From NCBI GenBank assembly GCA_015680685.1, contig MNCI01010504.1, positions 631,805-695,804 on the forward strand: 64,000 nt of DNA, read 5' to 3'. The notes beneath the pieces were generated by a model, which saw only the letters and a program-made list of their open reading frames with translations, was not told the DNA's origin and did no database searches. Positions 44,267-56,257 of the stretch are shown one piece after another (position 1 is the first letter of the stretch; every line of letters begins with the position of its first letter). The position numbers and the translations under genes are program-made. Source of the stretch: Gnetum montanum (lineage: Eukaryota; Streptophyta; Gnetopsida; Gnetales; Gnetaceae).

Positions 44267-46330
44267 TTGCAATCACAACACATCCATGGATTAGTCAATA
44301 TAATGTGTAAACTAAAATATTTGTATACCTCATCTCATTAATTAGTTACACTTGGCTATGGTTGGACCATGGAAAATTAATTAATTTATTATTATTTTAC
44401 TAATTAATAATTAATTTTTATTATTAGTATAACCAAAGCTCATTAGAAAGGTTTAACTTTTGTAATTTGTTGTTTTAATGTTGATTCCTTAGTTAAACCT
44501 TTGTGGGAGTTAGAAAAATATTGAAAACTTTGCTATTAAAAATGGCACATTTGTTGTTACCACAACTAAGAGCCTACCTTTGGGAGCTATAGGGTCAAAA
44601 AATATAGTGATTTGGATAAATGGTAAGAAAGTTATGGGCTTTGAAAATTTGAAAAAACCCCTTGTCATTTGTGAGAAAATGTGAAAATTTCTATGGTGGG
44701 TTGCACATATTTATCATATTTTTGTGCTATGTCAATAGGGCCATGTATATAAGGCCTCGTATACACATGGGCTTTGTCGACAGGGCCCTGTTTATGGGGT
44801 CCATAAACAAAATTTTTAAACTTGAATATCTCAAAAAATTACAAGGAATTTTTTGAATTAATTTGGATCTATGGAGTCCCAAAAAAGCCAAGAATATGAT
44901 GAAATCATTGAAAAGGTCTTTGAAAGCTCAAAATTTCAAAAATTTGATGGAGAATGTGTGAATTAAAGAAAATATGTAAAGGAGCACATGGTTGGATGCA
45001 GAAGATGGGTGTACAAAAGATTCTAATTGCAAAAATGCTTAAGGATAAGGTGCTTAATGAACCCAACCAAGAGATATGCAAGTGGGTTCCTCCCATAGTA
45101 GGCTCCTACCTCATTTGCCCTTGCATAACCTCAACCTAAGGAGTTTGTGGGTCCCATAGGTGATTAATGGTTGATGAAAGTTAAGGACCAAAACTCGAAA
45201 GATTTTACCAAAGAATTCAAGTACGTTAGACAAAGATACTGAACAAGAACATGGACACCATCAGTGAGGTGAGTTATGGATAGCATGGATGGATGATGGA
45301 GAAGGTGGAATGGAATTCCAAATTGAGGTCATAAGAAGTCTCTTGTGGATTTATATTTAAATGACCTGAGAAGATTCATCCTTAGTCCAAACCAAGAACA
45401 ATGACTTTTAGTGATTTTGCATCACCACTCCAAGACTGATCCATCCCCTTGAGACACAAGAGTGCTTCCACAGAATAACCACTATTCCTTAAAGAGAAGA
45501 AAAGAGAAGCAGGAAGTGAGAGAGGGAATTAGTTAGAGGGGACCTTCAGGCATGGGTAACATGTATTTCTAGTCTCATAACCAATGCTTGTATCTCATTT
45601 ATATATTTAAGAGGTGTGCTTTAAATTCCCATCATGATTTTTTTGTTTTTTTCTCTTATTTATTTATTTTTTTATAATTTTTGGATGGGAACCACACCAT
45701 GCAAAGACTTATTCAACTTCCTGTTATTAGTTGACACAGAATGGTAAGAAATCCATGAAAACACTTATGCACCCAAGTAGAAGAGTACAAAGAGTATTGA
45801 GTCCCCTTTAAGTCATAACCTATGCAAACCTTTGAATCCTTCCTAATTCTAGAAACCACCAAGGTCACAAATTTATTAAAAGTTTAATTAATGAAAGAGA
45901 CCTTATACTTCCAAAATAAGGAAAACCATAGAGTTTTTGGATGGGTGGATGATGTGCAATCACTGCCTATTCCATGAAAAAGAAACCATATCTTAGCCAT
46001 TAGCACAAAACTTCAAAAATAGAAACAAGACATTAGCAAACAAAACATTAAGCACAAGCCACCATCAGCAATAGCTACAACACCACTATGTCCTATTGGC
46101 ACAGAGCATGTTTATTAACAAAAATTAAAAAATCATACTAAAATAAAGTAAAAAATATAAGAAAGTGTAAAATATTCAAGAAAAATTTAAATGTACTAAC
46201 GATGGTGTAAAATAGGAAAAATTCTTAAAATCAAAAAGGTGTAAAATAAATAATTTGTAGTAAAAACTAAAATATGTAAAAAAAATAGAAAAACCAAGGA
46301 GCCACATATGTGCTTAACATGGATGGCCAT
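44267..46330 (-). other. Pol-ORF3 spacer of copy C
   Basis: Non-coding, collinear with copies G and A. The shared block GCATGGGTAACATG is at about 45552, and an A/T-rich pol-proximal part lies at 45640-46290. Open frames at 44662, 44905 and 44954 overlap on opposite strands and are not conserved. Confidence 0.65.
44703..44815 (-). promoter_or_regulatory. U3-like cassette upstream of ORF3, copy C
   Basis: Plus-strand reading: AATAGGGCCATG, AAGGCCTCGTATAC, TTTGTCGACAGGGCCC. These GGCC and GTCGAC motifs resemble the copy C and G LTR U3. On the minus strand they precede GATAAATATG (a weak TATA-like box, 44715-44706) and the conserved downstream block ending AAGGGGTTTTTTC. Confidence 0.48.
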
Positions 46331-46346
46331 CTCCCTCACGATTGAG
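46331..46346 (-). other. Internal polypurine-tract-like sequence at the end of pol, copy C
   Basis: On the minus strand CTCAATCGTGAGGGAG followed by ATGGCC, at the same place as in copies G and A. Confidence 0.55.
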
Positions 46347-46602
46347 TTGGAAGGAGGAGATTCAAAAAATTGATCATGATTGTCCATTTGTTGAGGTATT
46401 TGTTACACTAGCTTGCTTGGGCTCATGGAAAGGCTTTATCTGTAAGATATTGACCAACTAGTTTTTATTTGGGCTTTAGGTTTGTATATGCTCATAGCCC
46501 TAGAGGGAAAGGTTTTATAAACGATGTAAGGTCCTTCCCATAATGTTTGATACTTAGTTCATTAAGGTACATGTTTGGAATTCCAGTAAAGAACCTTATA
46601 GA
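46347..46602 (-). pseudogene. pol: C-terminal end of pol, copy C
   Basis: Integrase tail only. On the minus strand GGTTCTTTACTGGAATTCC and ACATGTACCT match GGTTCTCTACTGGAATCCC and ACATGTACCT of copy G at 6962-6995. Homology stops near 46602. Confidence 0.7.
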
Positions 46603-48011
46603 AGCCATTTTTGTGATGTGTGTAAACTAGAAATAAGTGATTATTAATTGGGATCTAGGTACACTAAGATATTGGTCAAGGCTCTAGGTGTAGGGAATAA
46701 AGATTAATAGTTCAAAGCTAGATTTAGAAAAATTAATAGTTGTAGAAGAATGAGAGGGATTAGAGAAGAGGAATGTCATTAATGTCCACAAAGGGAGTAA
46801 TGAAGATTTAAAGAAATTATTTTGTTTATTTGTGGAATGACCCTTCTACAATAAAATTAGATAGAAATGGAAGCTAACATCTAAGTAGTTGTATAGGTTG
46901 TATTCGATAATGATCCAAGGAAGGACAACCTACTAGGCACTAGTGTTCTTTCAAGGAGTATTGGAAGAGATGAAGAAGCTACCCTAAGACAACAAAAGGG
47001 AAAGTGGAAGACAACAAGTAAGCATCTAAATTTTGGATTCTATTATGGGATAATAAAGACAGTGACAATATTATTTTCCCACAAAGAAGAAAATTAAGCT
47101 AATTTTGCTTTAGAGGAAGACTTGAGGCTATCATTGTGCTATCACTTGGAAAGTTTGATATTGGATTATAGCATTGGAGGTGGTGGACTTTTGATGTCAG
47201 CTTCAAAGACTAGAGAAGAGGTTAGGTGATCAGTGTTTAACAATGAGGAACCCTGGAAGGAAATAAGTAATGATGCAAAAGCAAGAAAGGAAGTAACTTT
47301 GAAGAGAAACTCTATAACTATGGAAAAAGAAAGAGCATCAAGAAAAAGGAAAATCTTTCTAAGAAGGAAATCTTCTCCAAGGCCCCAAAAGTTAAAGTCT
47401 CCTAGAAGTCATTGGTGGTGTAAATAAGTGTTTAGTAAATTTGTTAATTTTGTAATTTTTTCACTAAGTATCATCATTAACATGGTGTAATTTCTAGTTT
47501 TGATGTCACTGGAGAATGACATTATGCTAATACTTAGCTTTTTTTACTACAAAATCTACTTGAGATAGAAGAGCATAGGAACACTAGGCAAAAAGATTAC
47601 ATTCTAACCTTCCTTTGATTCCTAAAAGGTAAATTGAAGGTATGAGTCAGGAGGAAAATAATTTCTTGCATGTCTTGTTTTTATTTAAGGAAAACAAATG
47701 GGCTAAAGGAAGTATGATTTTTTCTAACCTCTTTGATTTAAACCTTGATGAAAGGGGTCAAGAAGAATAGAAGGGTGGAGATAGAGGAAGAGATGAACTA
47801 CTAGAGTTCAAGATCCCTGCTCCAACTCTAACAAATGTCACTTCACTAACTAGCAAACCAATTTTGAGTAATGCAGAGGTTTGCAAATGGATCAAGGATG
47901 TGACCAATTCTATACATTTCACATCATATGGGGAGTATGAATGACATTACATCAAAATTTCATACATTGATTATTTTAGCATTGAAAAGAATTAACCATT
48001 TTTTCTCTTTG
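46603..48011 (+). other. Decayed sequence of unknown origin
   Basis: No family recognised. The plus strand has long stretches that look like old coding DNA. The only open block of note is 47233-47427 (64 codons), ending in a basic KRKIFLRRKSSPRPQK tail with TAA. No repeat, LTR or enzyme motif was seen. Confidence 0.3.
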
Positions 48012-48519
48012 TGTAACATCTTGTCCCTTGTTAAGGGTGGAAATAATTGTAAACAATGTAATTAACCTTTAAATGAAGGGGAACCTTGTTATGAGGAGTT
48101 ATGATTATTCATGTATCTCTTGGGAAAGGGTTTGACCTATGCCATTTAAGGCCAAGTTTAGAGGTCAAGCTGAGCATGGAGTTGCAGAGCCTAAATAGGC
48201 AAGTGATGGTAGCTAACTAAAGTAGGACAACAAGGAACTAATCACCCCTTTGGCAGGATAGCCTAACTATGGTGGTAGTGACGAATTGCCTCTAAGGCTT
48301 AAGTGGCATAGGAAGATAACCCAGAGGATGATAGTACTCTCTTCTATAAATAAAATTTTTTCATTTTCCTCTTTTCATTATTTAGTACCAATTATTTATT
48401 TACTAGTTATTTCATTTATTAAATATTTATAATGTTTCCAATATATTATCCGAGAAAATGATGAATGCAATAAATTAAGCAATTGCATTTTTTATGAAAT
48501 CCGAGAACAGGATGTCATA
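48012..48519. mobile_element. Possible solo or orphan LTR
   Basis: TGTAACATCTTGTCCC at 48012 and GAACAGGATGTCATA at 48505-48519 form an imperfect terminal inverted repeat about 508 bp apart. A TATA-like TCTATAAATAAA lies near 48338. No adjacent polypurine tract or primer-binding site and no second copy were found, so orientation is unresolved. Confidence 0.35.
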
Positions 48520-49495
48520 CTTTGCTAGAGATGGAAAGAAAAATATGGACTTATATGAAGGATAAAAAAATGTTATTGGAAGGCTTGTTGGAAGATATGG
48601 AGATAAAGTTGAAGTAATATCCCTAGAAGAAGCTAAGTTAGTAATGTTATTACTATAGAATAATGGTCAATTTTATAGATACAAAATCTCATGTTCTATA
48701 GTTTAAAATACAAGAATAAAGATTAAGTTAGACTAGGATCAAGTTACTTTCCATAATTATGCAATAAACATTGATATAGCAATAGAGAAGATTTTTGCTA
48801 ATAAAATAAGTTCTACTCTTAGCTATGCTAAGGATATGGGAGTGTTGGCCATAGAACATGCTAGCACCAATGTCATATTCTTAGATTTGTTTGAGCAAGA
48901 ATGAAAGAAGAAATAAAAGAATAAAAGGTAACTAAAGATGCTATCAAATGAAGTGGGACTATTGGAAACAGAGATCTAAGGAAGCAACATGATTAGATAT
49001 AACCCTCCTTCTCACACATATTGGATAGAAAGAAATAAAGCTATAGAATTCTAAAGGGCACCGATGAAGAGAAAGAAATCAACCTTAGCGATGACATGCT
49101 CAATGATCAATCTAAGAAATTCAATAATAGCATGGAAAAGCTTAGGAAGGAAGCATCAAACTAATAAGATGTGGTACAAAAGAAAGTATCACAAGCTATT
49201 AAAAGAGAATAAAATTTTATTCATAGATAGAGAAATAAGAAGTCTATTTATTACATAGTCCAAGATAGAGGAAGTATTTGAAGATTTTGCAAATAATGTA
49301 GTGTTTACCATATCGGAAGAGGAGAAAAGGAGTCATAAAGAAAAACTTGCAATAGAAAGGGAAGATGATGATATTTCCTCGAAGGAGCTAAAGGCCTATA
49401 AAGAAGAGTGGGTAGCTATTCTATCAGATATTTCAAGCTCAACATTTGACAAATAGCACACCACCAACTTGAGCTTTGAGGAGATAGAAGAGTGA
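48514..49495 (+). pseudogene. Degenerate reading frame of unknown family
   Basis: A plus-strand frame from ATG 48514 (MSYFARDGKKNMDLYEG) stays recognisably coding to TGA near 49495, with about ten stops and a shift. Readable parts are charged and helix-like (IAIEKIFANKIS; SKIEEVFEDFANNVVFTISEEEKR). The open block at 49064-49258 is in another frame. No motif identifies it. It may be a retroelement accessory ORF. Confidence 0.35.
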
Positions 49496-50199
49496 ATTTT
49501 GAAAATATATAATTAAACATATGGTAAGCATAAAAATCTTAGGTGATCATTTTTTTACTTCATTTGAATAATAAAATAAAATAAAACTAATCTATTTGTC
49601 TTGATCTTATGTGTATACCCTAGGGAAAGTAGCCAAATACTAACATAAGAGTCAATTTTAACGCAAATTGATGAAGAGGTAGAGAAGGAAGCTACTAGGT
49701 ATTAATAGGACTATTAAGTATTATTTATATTTCTGGATTATTTCTTCATCATTTGAGTATGATGCTAAAATTTTATAAAATGTTAAGTGTGTTTAATGTT
49801 GAAATAAGATGTTACATAAAAAATTATGATGTGCGTCAGTTGTACAAAAGTTTGAAGAAATAAGAAATCCTTTCACATCAATTTTAACTTAGCCATCTTT
49901 TGCATACTAATAGCTAGAATCAACATGATGCATTAAAGCTAGCAACTACTTATTAAATTTACATTACCTACTAATAATAAGTGATTAATAGAAAAAGCTT
50001 AAATAAAAAGATAATGTTAATTTTTGTTCACTAATCATCATTACTTGACAATAGAAAACAATAAAAAAAAATAGTTAAATAGAAGTCCTAACAAGCCCTA
50101 ATAGACATCTACCACTTAGTAGTAAAAAAAATGAGAAAAGAGCTTATGCATCTAAGGTTATCTTATTTGCAATGAATTTTTAGGTAATTGAATTGTTTG
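49496..50199. other. AT-rich interval without recognisable features
   Basis: No reading frame, LTR end or tandem repeat was seen. Confidence 0.5.
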
Positions 50200-52740
50200 A
50201 ATAAGAAGAATCCTTCTTCTTAAATGAGGATATATGTAACTCACCAAAGTCTAAGTTAATGAACTAAATGTCAAAAGGAGGATTATTGCCCCATGTCTAT
50301 TAAGTTAGTCGTAACCTCATAGTTTTTAGGATAGTAAGGGACTATAAGCTTGTCTATAGGCTCAATTTTAATATCAACCAATTTTCCACTACACTAATAA
50401 GATTATGCTTCTTATTCCAAGTAAGAAATACTTGGGATTTGCTTATCCATAGAGATGACTATCTCACGGTTACAAACAAAGATATGTATCTCTTGATGTG
50501 TAGGAGAAGACACAGCTTCATGTTAAGCTAGCCAAGGGTGTCCTAGTATACCATTAACACCAGAACACTCATGTATCATCATAAAAATAACATCAAATTA
50601 CATAGAATTACCTACCATGAAAGGTAACCTAATAGAACCTATACCTATACTCATGTACTATTAAACAAAAAAAAAGAGGTTTGCATAGATTTCTTTGAAT
50701 GCTACTTGATCATGGAGACCAAGACACTTGATAACAACCCATTTGATCATGTTCAATCTAGCATCATCATCAACATGTATCACCAAAATTGTAGCTTTTA
50801 GAGATACTTTGATGGTGATGTAGAGTGGAAGCTAACAAATATCTCTTCTCTTAAAATTACTCTTAATGTTCTTACCATGGAAGTTTAAATTGTTTGATCC
50901 ATAATGATGGACTTAAGAAAATGAAGATATAGCTTCTATTCAAGTAAGGATATGACTTAGGGCCAAAATTCTCTTAAGAACATAATATAGTATAGCATAA
51001 TGTTCTTTAGATCTTTCAATCAGATTATCCAAGGATAAGTTAGTGCCTTTAGAATGGACAATGGTGGTAGTTTGTTGTAAGACCTTATTGTCCATAGGCT
51101 AAGATTCTTGTAGATCAAGTGCTAGCATAATTGGATGTATAAGATTAGAAGAAGGTGAAAGATTGATTAAGGAAGCAATCTTTTATTGTTGCTAGAAGGG
51201 AACCTTCTTTGTTGTTTTATAAGGTTTCTTTAATGCATTAGTAGTCTTCACCTTCTACTTAGTTGAATGTGATTCATTGGTCTATTTACTATAGGTGAGG
51301 ATTTTCATGTGAGATGAAGGAAAATGAGATGTTTGAGCTATAGTGAATGCAGGGGTTTTCTAAGGTTTATTATGAGATAGAGTAGGATGAGAAGTGGATG
51401 AATCTATAGGCTGAGTAGGAGTAGTATGATGGGAGTTTGTAGCATAAATGTGATACATATGTGGAGAGAAATGCTTTGGTTTGGATGATGTGGTGGTGTA
51501 GTTAGACTAGCAAAGGCTTATAAGACTATAGTAATGACTACCATACTATTTGTAATCAAAGAAATGGATAACATAAGGCTCTTTAGGTGGATACTTATGA
51601 GCTTTATATTCAAAATTAAAATATGAAATCATGTCTCTAGCTCCCAAGGAATTCTAGAATACTTTAAGCTTCTAGTTATCTAGATGCATAGTAGATGGAT
51701 CACTCTCCACCACCGTCTTACCCTTATCAATCAGATCCTAGATGTCATCCTTGAGATTCCTAAAATTATGTATGTCATGTCCAAAAATCTCATGATAGTA
51801 GTAGTATTTTCAATAGTTATACCACTTAAGCACCTTAGGGTAACCTTCTTGTATTTGAGAAGGATATATAGCTATTAGCTAAATGTGATGGTAGCATGCT
51901 CTTGCTTGATCAAAGACCTATTTCTTCATAAGGTGGTCATCCCTAAGAAGGTTATTTAGAAGTAGAAAGTACCTCAAAGGTATATTGATGTACTAACTGC
52001 TAATTGTTTAAGGTTTTCAAGGTTAAGTGGAAGAGCAAGTAGTTGAGGGAGTGTTGATTTGTTCCTTAGAGAATGAGGAAAAACCTATAGAAGTTAGTGT
52101 TCCTTTCTCTTATTTAGTAGCCTTTTTAACCTTATTATAGACTAACATGAATTATTGGTTATTCCATTGAATAGATATTTTTTCAATGTACTTGATGGCT
52201 AGGAAAGCATCATTAAGAGAGTGAGACATAGGGAAAGCCATTCTTTTTTGAATGTAATCAATCACTATTACTTCAAAGATGTATTACAAATAACATTCCT
52301 CAAAATGATAAGGTAGTTTTGTTGATGCCACTATCAATTGAGAAAAGAATTTATTGCTAAGCTCATTCGTAGCTTGTTTGATGTTAATGAAAGACATCAC
52401 ATTGGTACTTTGAGGGACATTGAAGTTGAAACATTCAATGAAGACTACAAGTAGTTGCTCCATAGAGGTAATAGATCCATATGCTAGGGACCTATACCAT
52501 TCAAAATATTTTTGAAAATGATAATTTCAGAAACATCTTAACACAATATGCGGATTAAGAGTGAGAAGAATGCATTCATTTTTAAATGTGACCACATGAT
52601 TCATGGGGTCTCCCATTTTACTATTGTACTAAGTAAAAGTAGGTAGTGAAACTCCCTTAGGTGGGATTGGCAAAGGAATTATAGAGCCAATGGGATCACT
52701 TAAGGTTTTATCTAAGAAAATAGGAGAATTTTCTAATAAT
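50200..52740 (-). pseudogene. gag: gag-protease remnant of a different gypsy (Tat-type) element
   Basis: Minus strand. At 52660-52330 a retrotransposon capsid domain is readable: GDPMNHVVTFKNE, then FEWYRSLAYGSITSMEQL and MSFINIKQATNEL. This is the usual D-P ... W-Y ... S-I-x-S-F-x-x-L layout of plant gypsy Gag. Near 51820-51690 follows the Gag-protease region (EIFGHDIHNFRNLKDDIQDLI), and near 50560-50400 a protease-linker piece (VNGILGHPWL; SPTHQEIHIFV). No reverse transcriptase was found. The sequence differs from the Athila-like Gag in this window. Plus-strand frame 51684-51878 is antisense. Confidence 0.68.
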
Positions 52741-52778
52741 CTAAGTGCCTTTGAAATTTTATCTTCATTGTTTGGCTA

Positions 52779-53601
52779 TAATTGTGGACTATGCTATCCC
52801 TAGGGTAAATGATTCCTTCTCTAAGGTAAATGATCTTGTCATGGCAATTAGGGGAATAGGCAAGGACTTTCTTGAAAGTGATGTAATTATAAAAATGATT
52901 AGAACTTTATAGCTTGAGTTTAGACCCAAGGTCACTATTATGGAAGAAATAAAAGACTTTTTGGTGCTTAAATTTGATGATATTAAAAGTGATTTGATTG
53001 CTTATGAGATGAATCTCATAAGTGAAGGAACAACAAAGGAAAAGACTATTACCCTAAAATCAGCATAAAAAGAAAAGGAGCCAGTTGAACAAGAAACAAA
53101 TAGTGAAGACAAAATAACTCTTCTATCAAGAAGAGTTCAAAGAATTCTTGCAAGGAAATGAACAAGATTTAAACAATTAGGCCCCAATCAATATAAAGGT
53201 AAAAATTTTACTAATTCAAATTTTGATGCATTTTACATGGAATGTTGGATTTGTGGTGGAAGAGGTCATGTGGCCTCTAAATGTCCAAGCACTGGCAAGT
53301 TGTAATGGAGAGATAAAAATGAAGCTAATTAAAAAAAAAGACAAACTTCTACATTAGCTAAGATTATTAAGAACAAAGTAAGGAAGAAGTAGATAATACT
53401 ATAAAGAATTCACATCTCATCTACATGGCTTTCATGAATGATAACACCTACATAACTGAAGATGATGATCAAGTAATTGAAACTAATGAGAAAAGGTATG
53501 ATCTTTTATGCAATGAACTATTATCCTTTCAAAATCTTTGTATAAAGCTAAAGAAGGCTATGAAAAAAAATGATCAAGACTATGCTATCCCTAGGGTAAA
53601 T
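52779..53601 (+). pseudogene. copia Gag fragment flanked by a 24-bp direct repeat
   Basis: Plus-strand remnant of a Ty1/copia Gag: GKDFLESDVIIKMIRTL, then EFRPKVTIMEEIKDFL and DLIAYEMNL, the central Gag domain, then the intact zinc knuckle CWICGGRGHVASKC near 53250, and an acidic tail in the 60-codon block 53425-53607. It is related to the copia Gag at 35001-36360. The same 24 bases lie at 52787-52810 and 53578-53601. No LTR or pol accompanies it. Confidence 0.7.
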
Positions 53602-53606
53602 AGTTG

Positions 53607-54268
53607 AAACATTTTGCCTATAAATACATGTTACCTATGTGATATGAGAAGTGTTTAGTAAGCTACCCACCTTAATTGTGGACTATGCTATCCCCATCAC
53701 ACAGAACGTTGAGGATACCCATGCGGCCATAGTTCATACTGCTCCTGCCAGGGAGTGGTACGATGATATCAAATTTTACCTTAGGCATGTTGAATCCTCA
53801 CAAGACTTGACTACTACTCAAAAGGATTGTTGTATGCAAATGATCAAAGAAGTATGTCATCAGAGATAATAATACATTATGTCAATAGTCCTACAATAGT
53901 TTATTATTAAAGTGCTTGGGTAAAACTGAAGCTAGAATAGTCCTAGAGGAGCTTCACAAGGGTGTTGGTGGGGGACATGTAGGACCCAGAGCTGTGGTCA
54001 AGTTATGGTGGTGTATGCTCCTGTTGAATACTACTAAGAGAGGTAGAAACAAAAACACCACCATAACTTAAACAAGTGTAAGATCAAGAAGGATGACTTG
54101 GTCCTAAAATCCATCTGTGAGCATGTGGATAAATTCTCAACAAGTTGGGAAGGGTCCTTCCATGTCACTAGAGCTGATGGTAATGGAGAATTCAAAATTA
54201 TTGACATGGATGGAAATGAGTTGGCCAATCCAGTCAATCATTCCTATCTAAAGCCATATTACATGTAG
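53607..54268 (+). pseudogene. pol: Gypsy (Tat-type) pol fragment with the integrase core deleted
   Basis: Plus strand. Begins with the RNase H-integrase linker (FSKLPTL; REWYDDIKFYLRHVESSQ, 53651-53869), then the start of the integrase zinc-binding region (VLEELHKGVGGGHVGPRAVVK, about 53940-54005). It then passes directly to the integrase C-terminal tail (WEGSFHVTRADGNGEFKIIDMDG, about 54150-54220) and stops with TAG at 54266-54268. The catalytic core is missing, joined near 54005-54070. A probable LTR of the same element follows at once. The minus-strand frame at 54034-54237 is antisense. Confidence 0.75.
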
Positions 54269-54309
54269 CTAAAGACTATCAACAAGTGAGCCTGCATTAT
54301 GATGACTTG

Positions 54310-54540
54310 CGGAGGCCTTACACTAATAACATGGCCTGATAAGGCCTAAACTGGTAAAACCATAGCCTATCAAGGCCTTAAACTAGCATGATGATCCACT
54401 ATAACCTTAAACTAGCATCACGACCAAGTTGAGGCCTTAAACTAGCACCATGATCTGTTATGATCTTAAATTAGCATCATGGGCTGCCAAGGCCTTAAAT
54501 TGGTACCATGGCTTGTTACATTGTTAAACTGGCAACATTG
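54310..54540 (+). repeat. Minisatellite, unit about 34-37 bp, about seven copies
   Basis: Units contain AAGGCCTTAAACTAGCATCATG or close variants (GGCCTTAAACTAGCACCATG, ATCTTAAATTAGCATCATGG, GGCCTTAAATTGGTACCATG). Units differ by several bases each. Confidence 0.85.
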
Positions 54541-55794
54541 GTGATCTGGGTAGCTTGATTTTATCAATCTATGTGTCCTATATGCACTGTAACATTATAA
54601 CATGCTCTATTTGCTTAGTTTTCTTGTTCCCTTGGAGTTGTGTTTGCATGGTAAAGCTTGGAGCCATTGCAAAAGGTGCAACTCATTATGGTAGCAAGTC
54701 ACCATGTGACCTCAATGTGCAAGATTTGGTGAGGTTTTTCTACTTTGAGTTCTTGTATCATTACCCTCCATCTAACAGTACTCCTTGAGCCCAACCCCTA
54801 GCCTCATTATAGCCTTCCATACCTTGGAAAATAATGTTGAACTATGATTGCCACTCATGCATTATGGCCATATGACATCTCTTCATCATGGTCCATCCTC
54901 AAGTCCACTTGAATGTAATGTAACTCATTCAGTGGAAAATCCCTAAGTGCATTGATCATAACACATCTTGTTCAATGTGATAACCACCAAGTCCATTGAG
55001 TGTAACACAACTTACTCAATAAGAAAACCAGATCTAGCTAACCTTGGCAAAGAAACCCAATGAAGGTTTCACCTCATAAAGAAAAAACATATGGGGAAGC
55101 AAAGTACCAAAAATTAGATGGATAATGAAACATCAAAGCTTGATAGCCAAAGAAATCTTAGAGTGAAGTGACTAGTCCTCAAATGCACTTGCTAAGTGAC
55201 CAAAACTTCTAAATATGTTAATACCATGCTTTAGCCATAATGTCAACATTTTGAATGCATTGTTAGCATCCATGAACATTTCCCCATGACCTCATTTCCA
55301 TATCATCATCATAGCGTTATTCCATAATCACAAGCACTCTTCAAAATGGTTTGACATGACTGGATCAAGCATGGAGAGGGAATGTTGGTGGTGGACCTAC
55401 AATGGTGTTTTGTATTATTTTTTGGTGCCTCTTGGGTCTATCCTCTAGACACCAACAAAGAGGGGCCATTGAAACACCACAAAAATTTTCATGTTATAAT
55501 CATTTTTTCACCATGTAGCCTTCACCCCATGAAACACAAGGAAAAACTTCATTGTAAATATGAAGATTATCATCCACTATGGGAAATCTTGCATATTTCA
55601 TGCTTTTGGGATTGAAAAATACCTGATAAGTGATCAAAGCCTATTCCCCAAGTGAAAAAAGTCACCCAGTATCTATATTTGCACTTGGGGAAGTTAAAAA
55701 TTCCTTTTGGGATGCCGATGGCTTTCATGGGGGGTATACACTTTTCTATGTTGGAAACACCTATAGGGGGTAAACCTCACCTACTTCCAACATG

Positions 55795-55975
55795 GAGGAG
55801 TACAACCTTTCCCCCTCAGTGTGGAAACCTTTCTCCTTCATGTCAAAACCTTCCTCCTTCATCATTGAAACCTTTCACCTCAATGTGAAAACTTTACCCC
55901 TCAACATGAAAGTTTCTCTCCACCATGGAGACTTCACCCCTAGTGTAGAAACTACATGCCCCTAGTGTGGAAGCA
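55795..55975 (+). repeat. Degenerate tandem repeat of about 24-25 bp
   Basis: Repeated pattern CACCYCAATGTGGAAACYTT: ...CCCTCAGTGTGGAAACC, CCTCAATGTGAAAACTT, CCCTCAACATGAAAGTT, CCACCATGGAGACTT, CCCTAGTGTAGAAACTAC. About seven units. Confidence 0.7.
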
Positions 55976-56249
55976 ACATGATAAATATTTGAACACTTCA
56001 ATGACTTCAACATTGACCATGCACCTCAACATATAAGATTGAAGTCCTAACATACAATATCTACCTCCAATGTAGAAGGTGTGCCCCAATTACTATTTGT
56101 AGTAAATGGAATGGCCATGGAGGTTTAGCACTTACTATACATAGTAACCTCAAATTTGGGCATCCATCTCACTTGTACATGGTAGAAATTTGTAGCAATT
56201 TGAAGCCAAACTATAAGCCAATTTGCCACAAAAATCATGGCTCAAAACC

Positions 56250-56257
56250 TATAAAAT
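56250..56257 (+). promoter_or_regulatory. TATA box of the Tat-type LTR
   Basis: TATAAAAT in an AT-poor neighbourhood, about 470 bp before AATAAA at 56717. Confidence 0.45.

Larger units (their letters stand above)
41222..46602 (-). mobile_element. Copy C of the Athila/Tat-like family, 5'-truncated
   Basis: Minus strand, 3' LTR 41222-42118, polypurine tract, ORF3 44266-42355, spacer to about 46330, and only the C-terminal end of pol up to about 46602. Gag, most of pol and the 5' LTR are missing. Its 3' end adjoins the LINE at DKIKKKLD. Confidence 0.85.

Noticed and set aside
46603-47427. Continuation of the LINE C-terminal part after copy C
   Set aside because: I looked for the LINE thumb/C-terminal motifs here because copy C interrupts the LINE, but no convincing match was readable.
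54310-54540. Regularly spaced repeats that could suggest a CRISPR array
   Set aside because: Units are contiguous and diverged with no constant repeat/unique spacer alternation, in a plant-type LTR.
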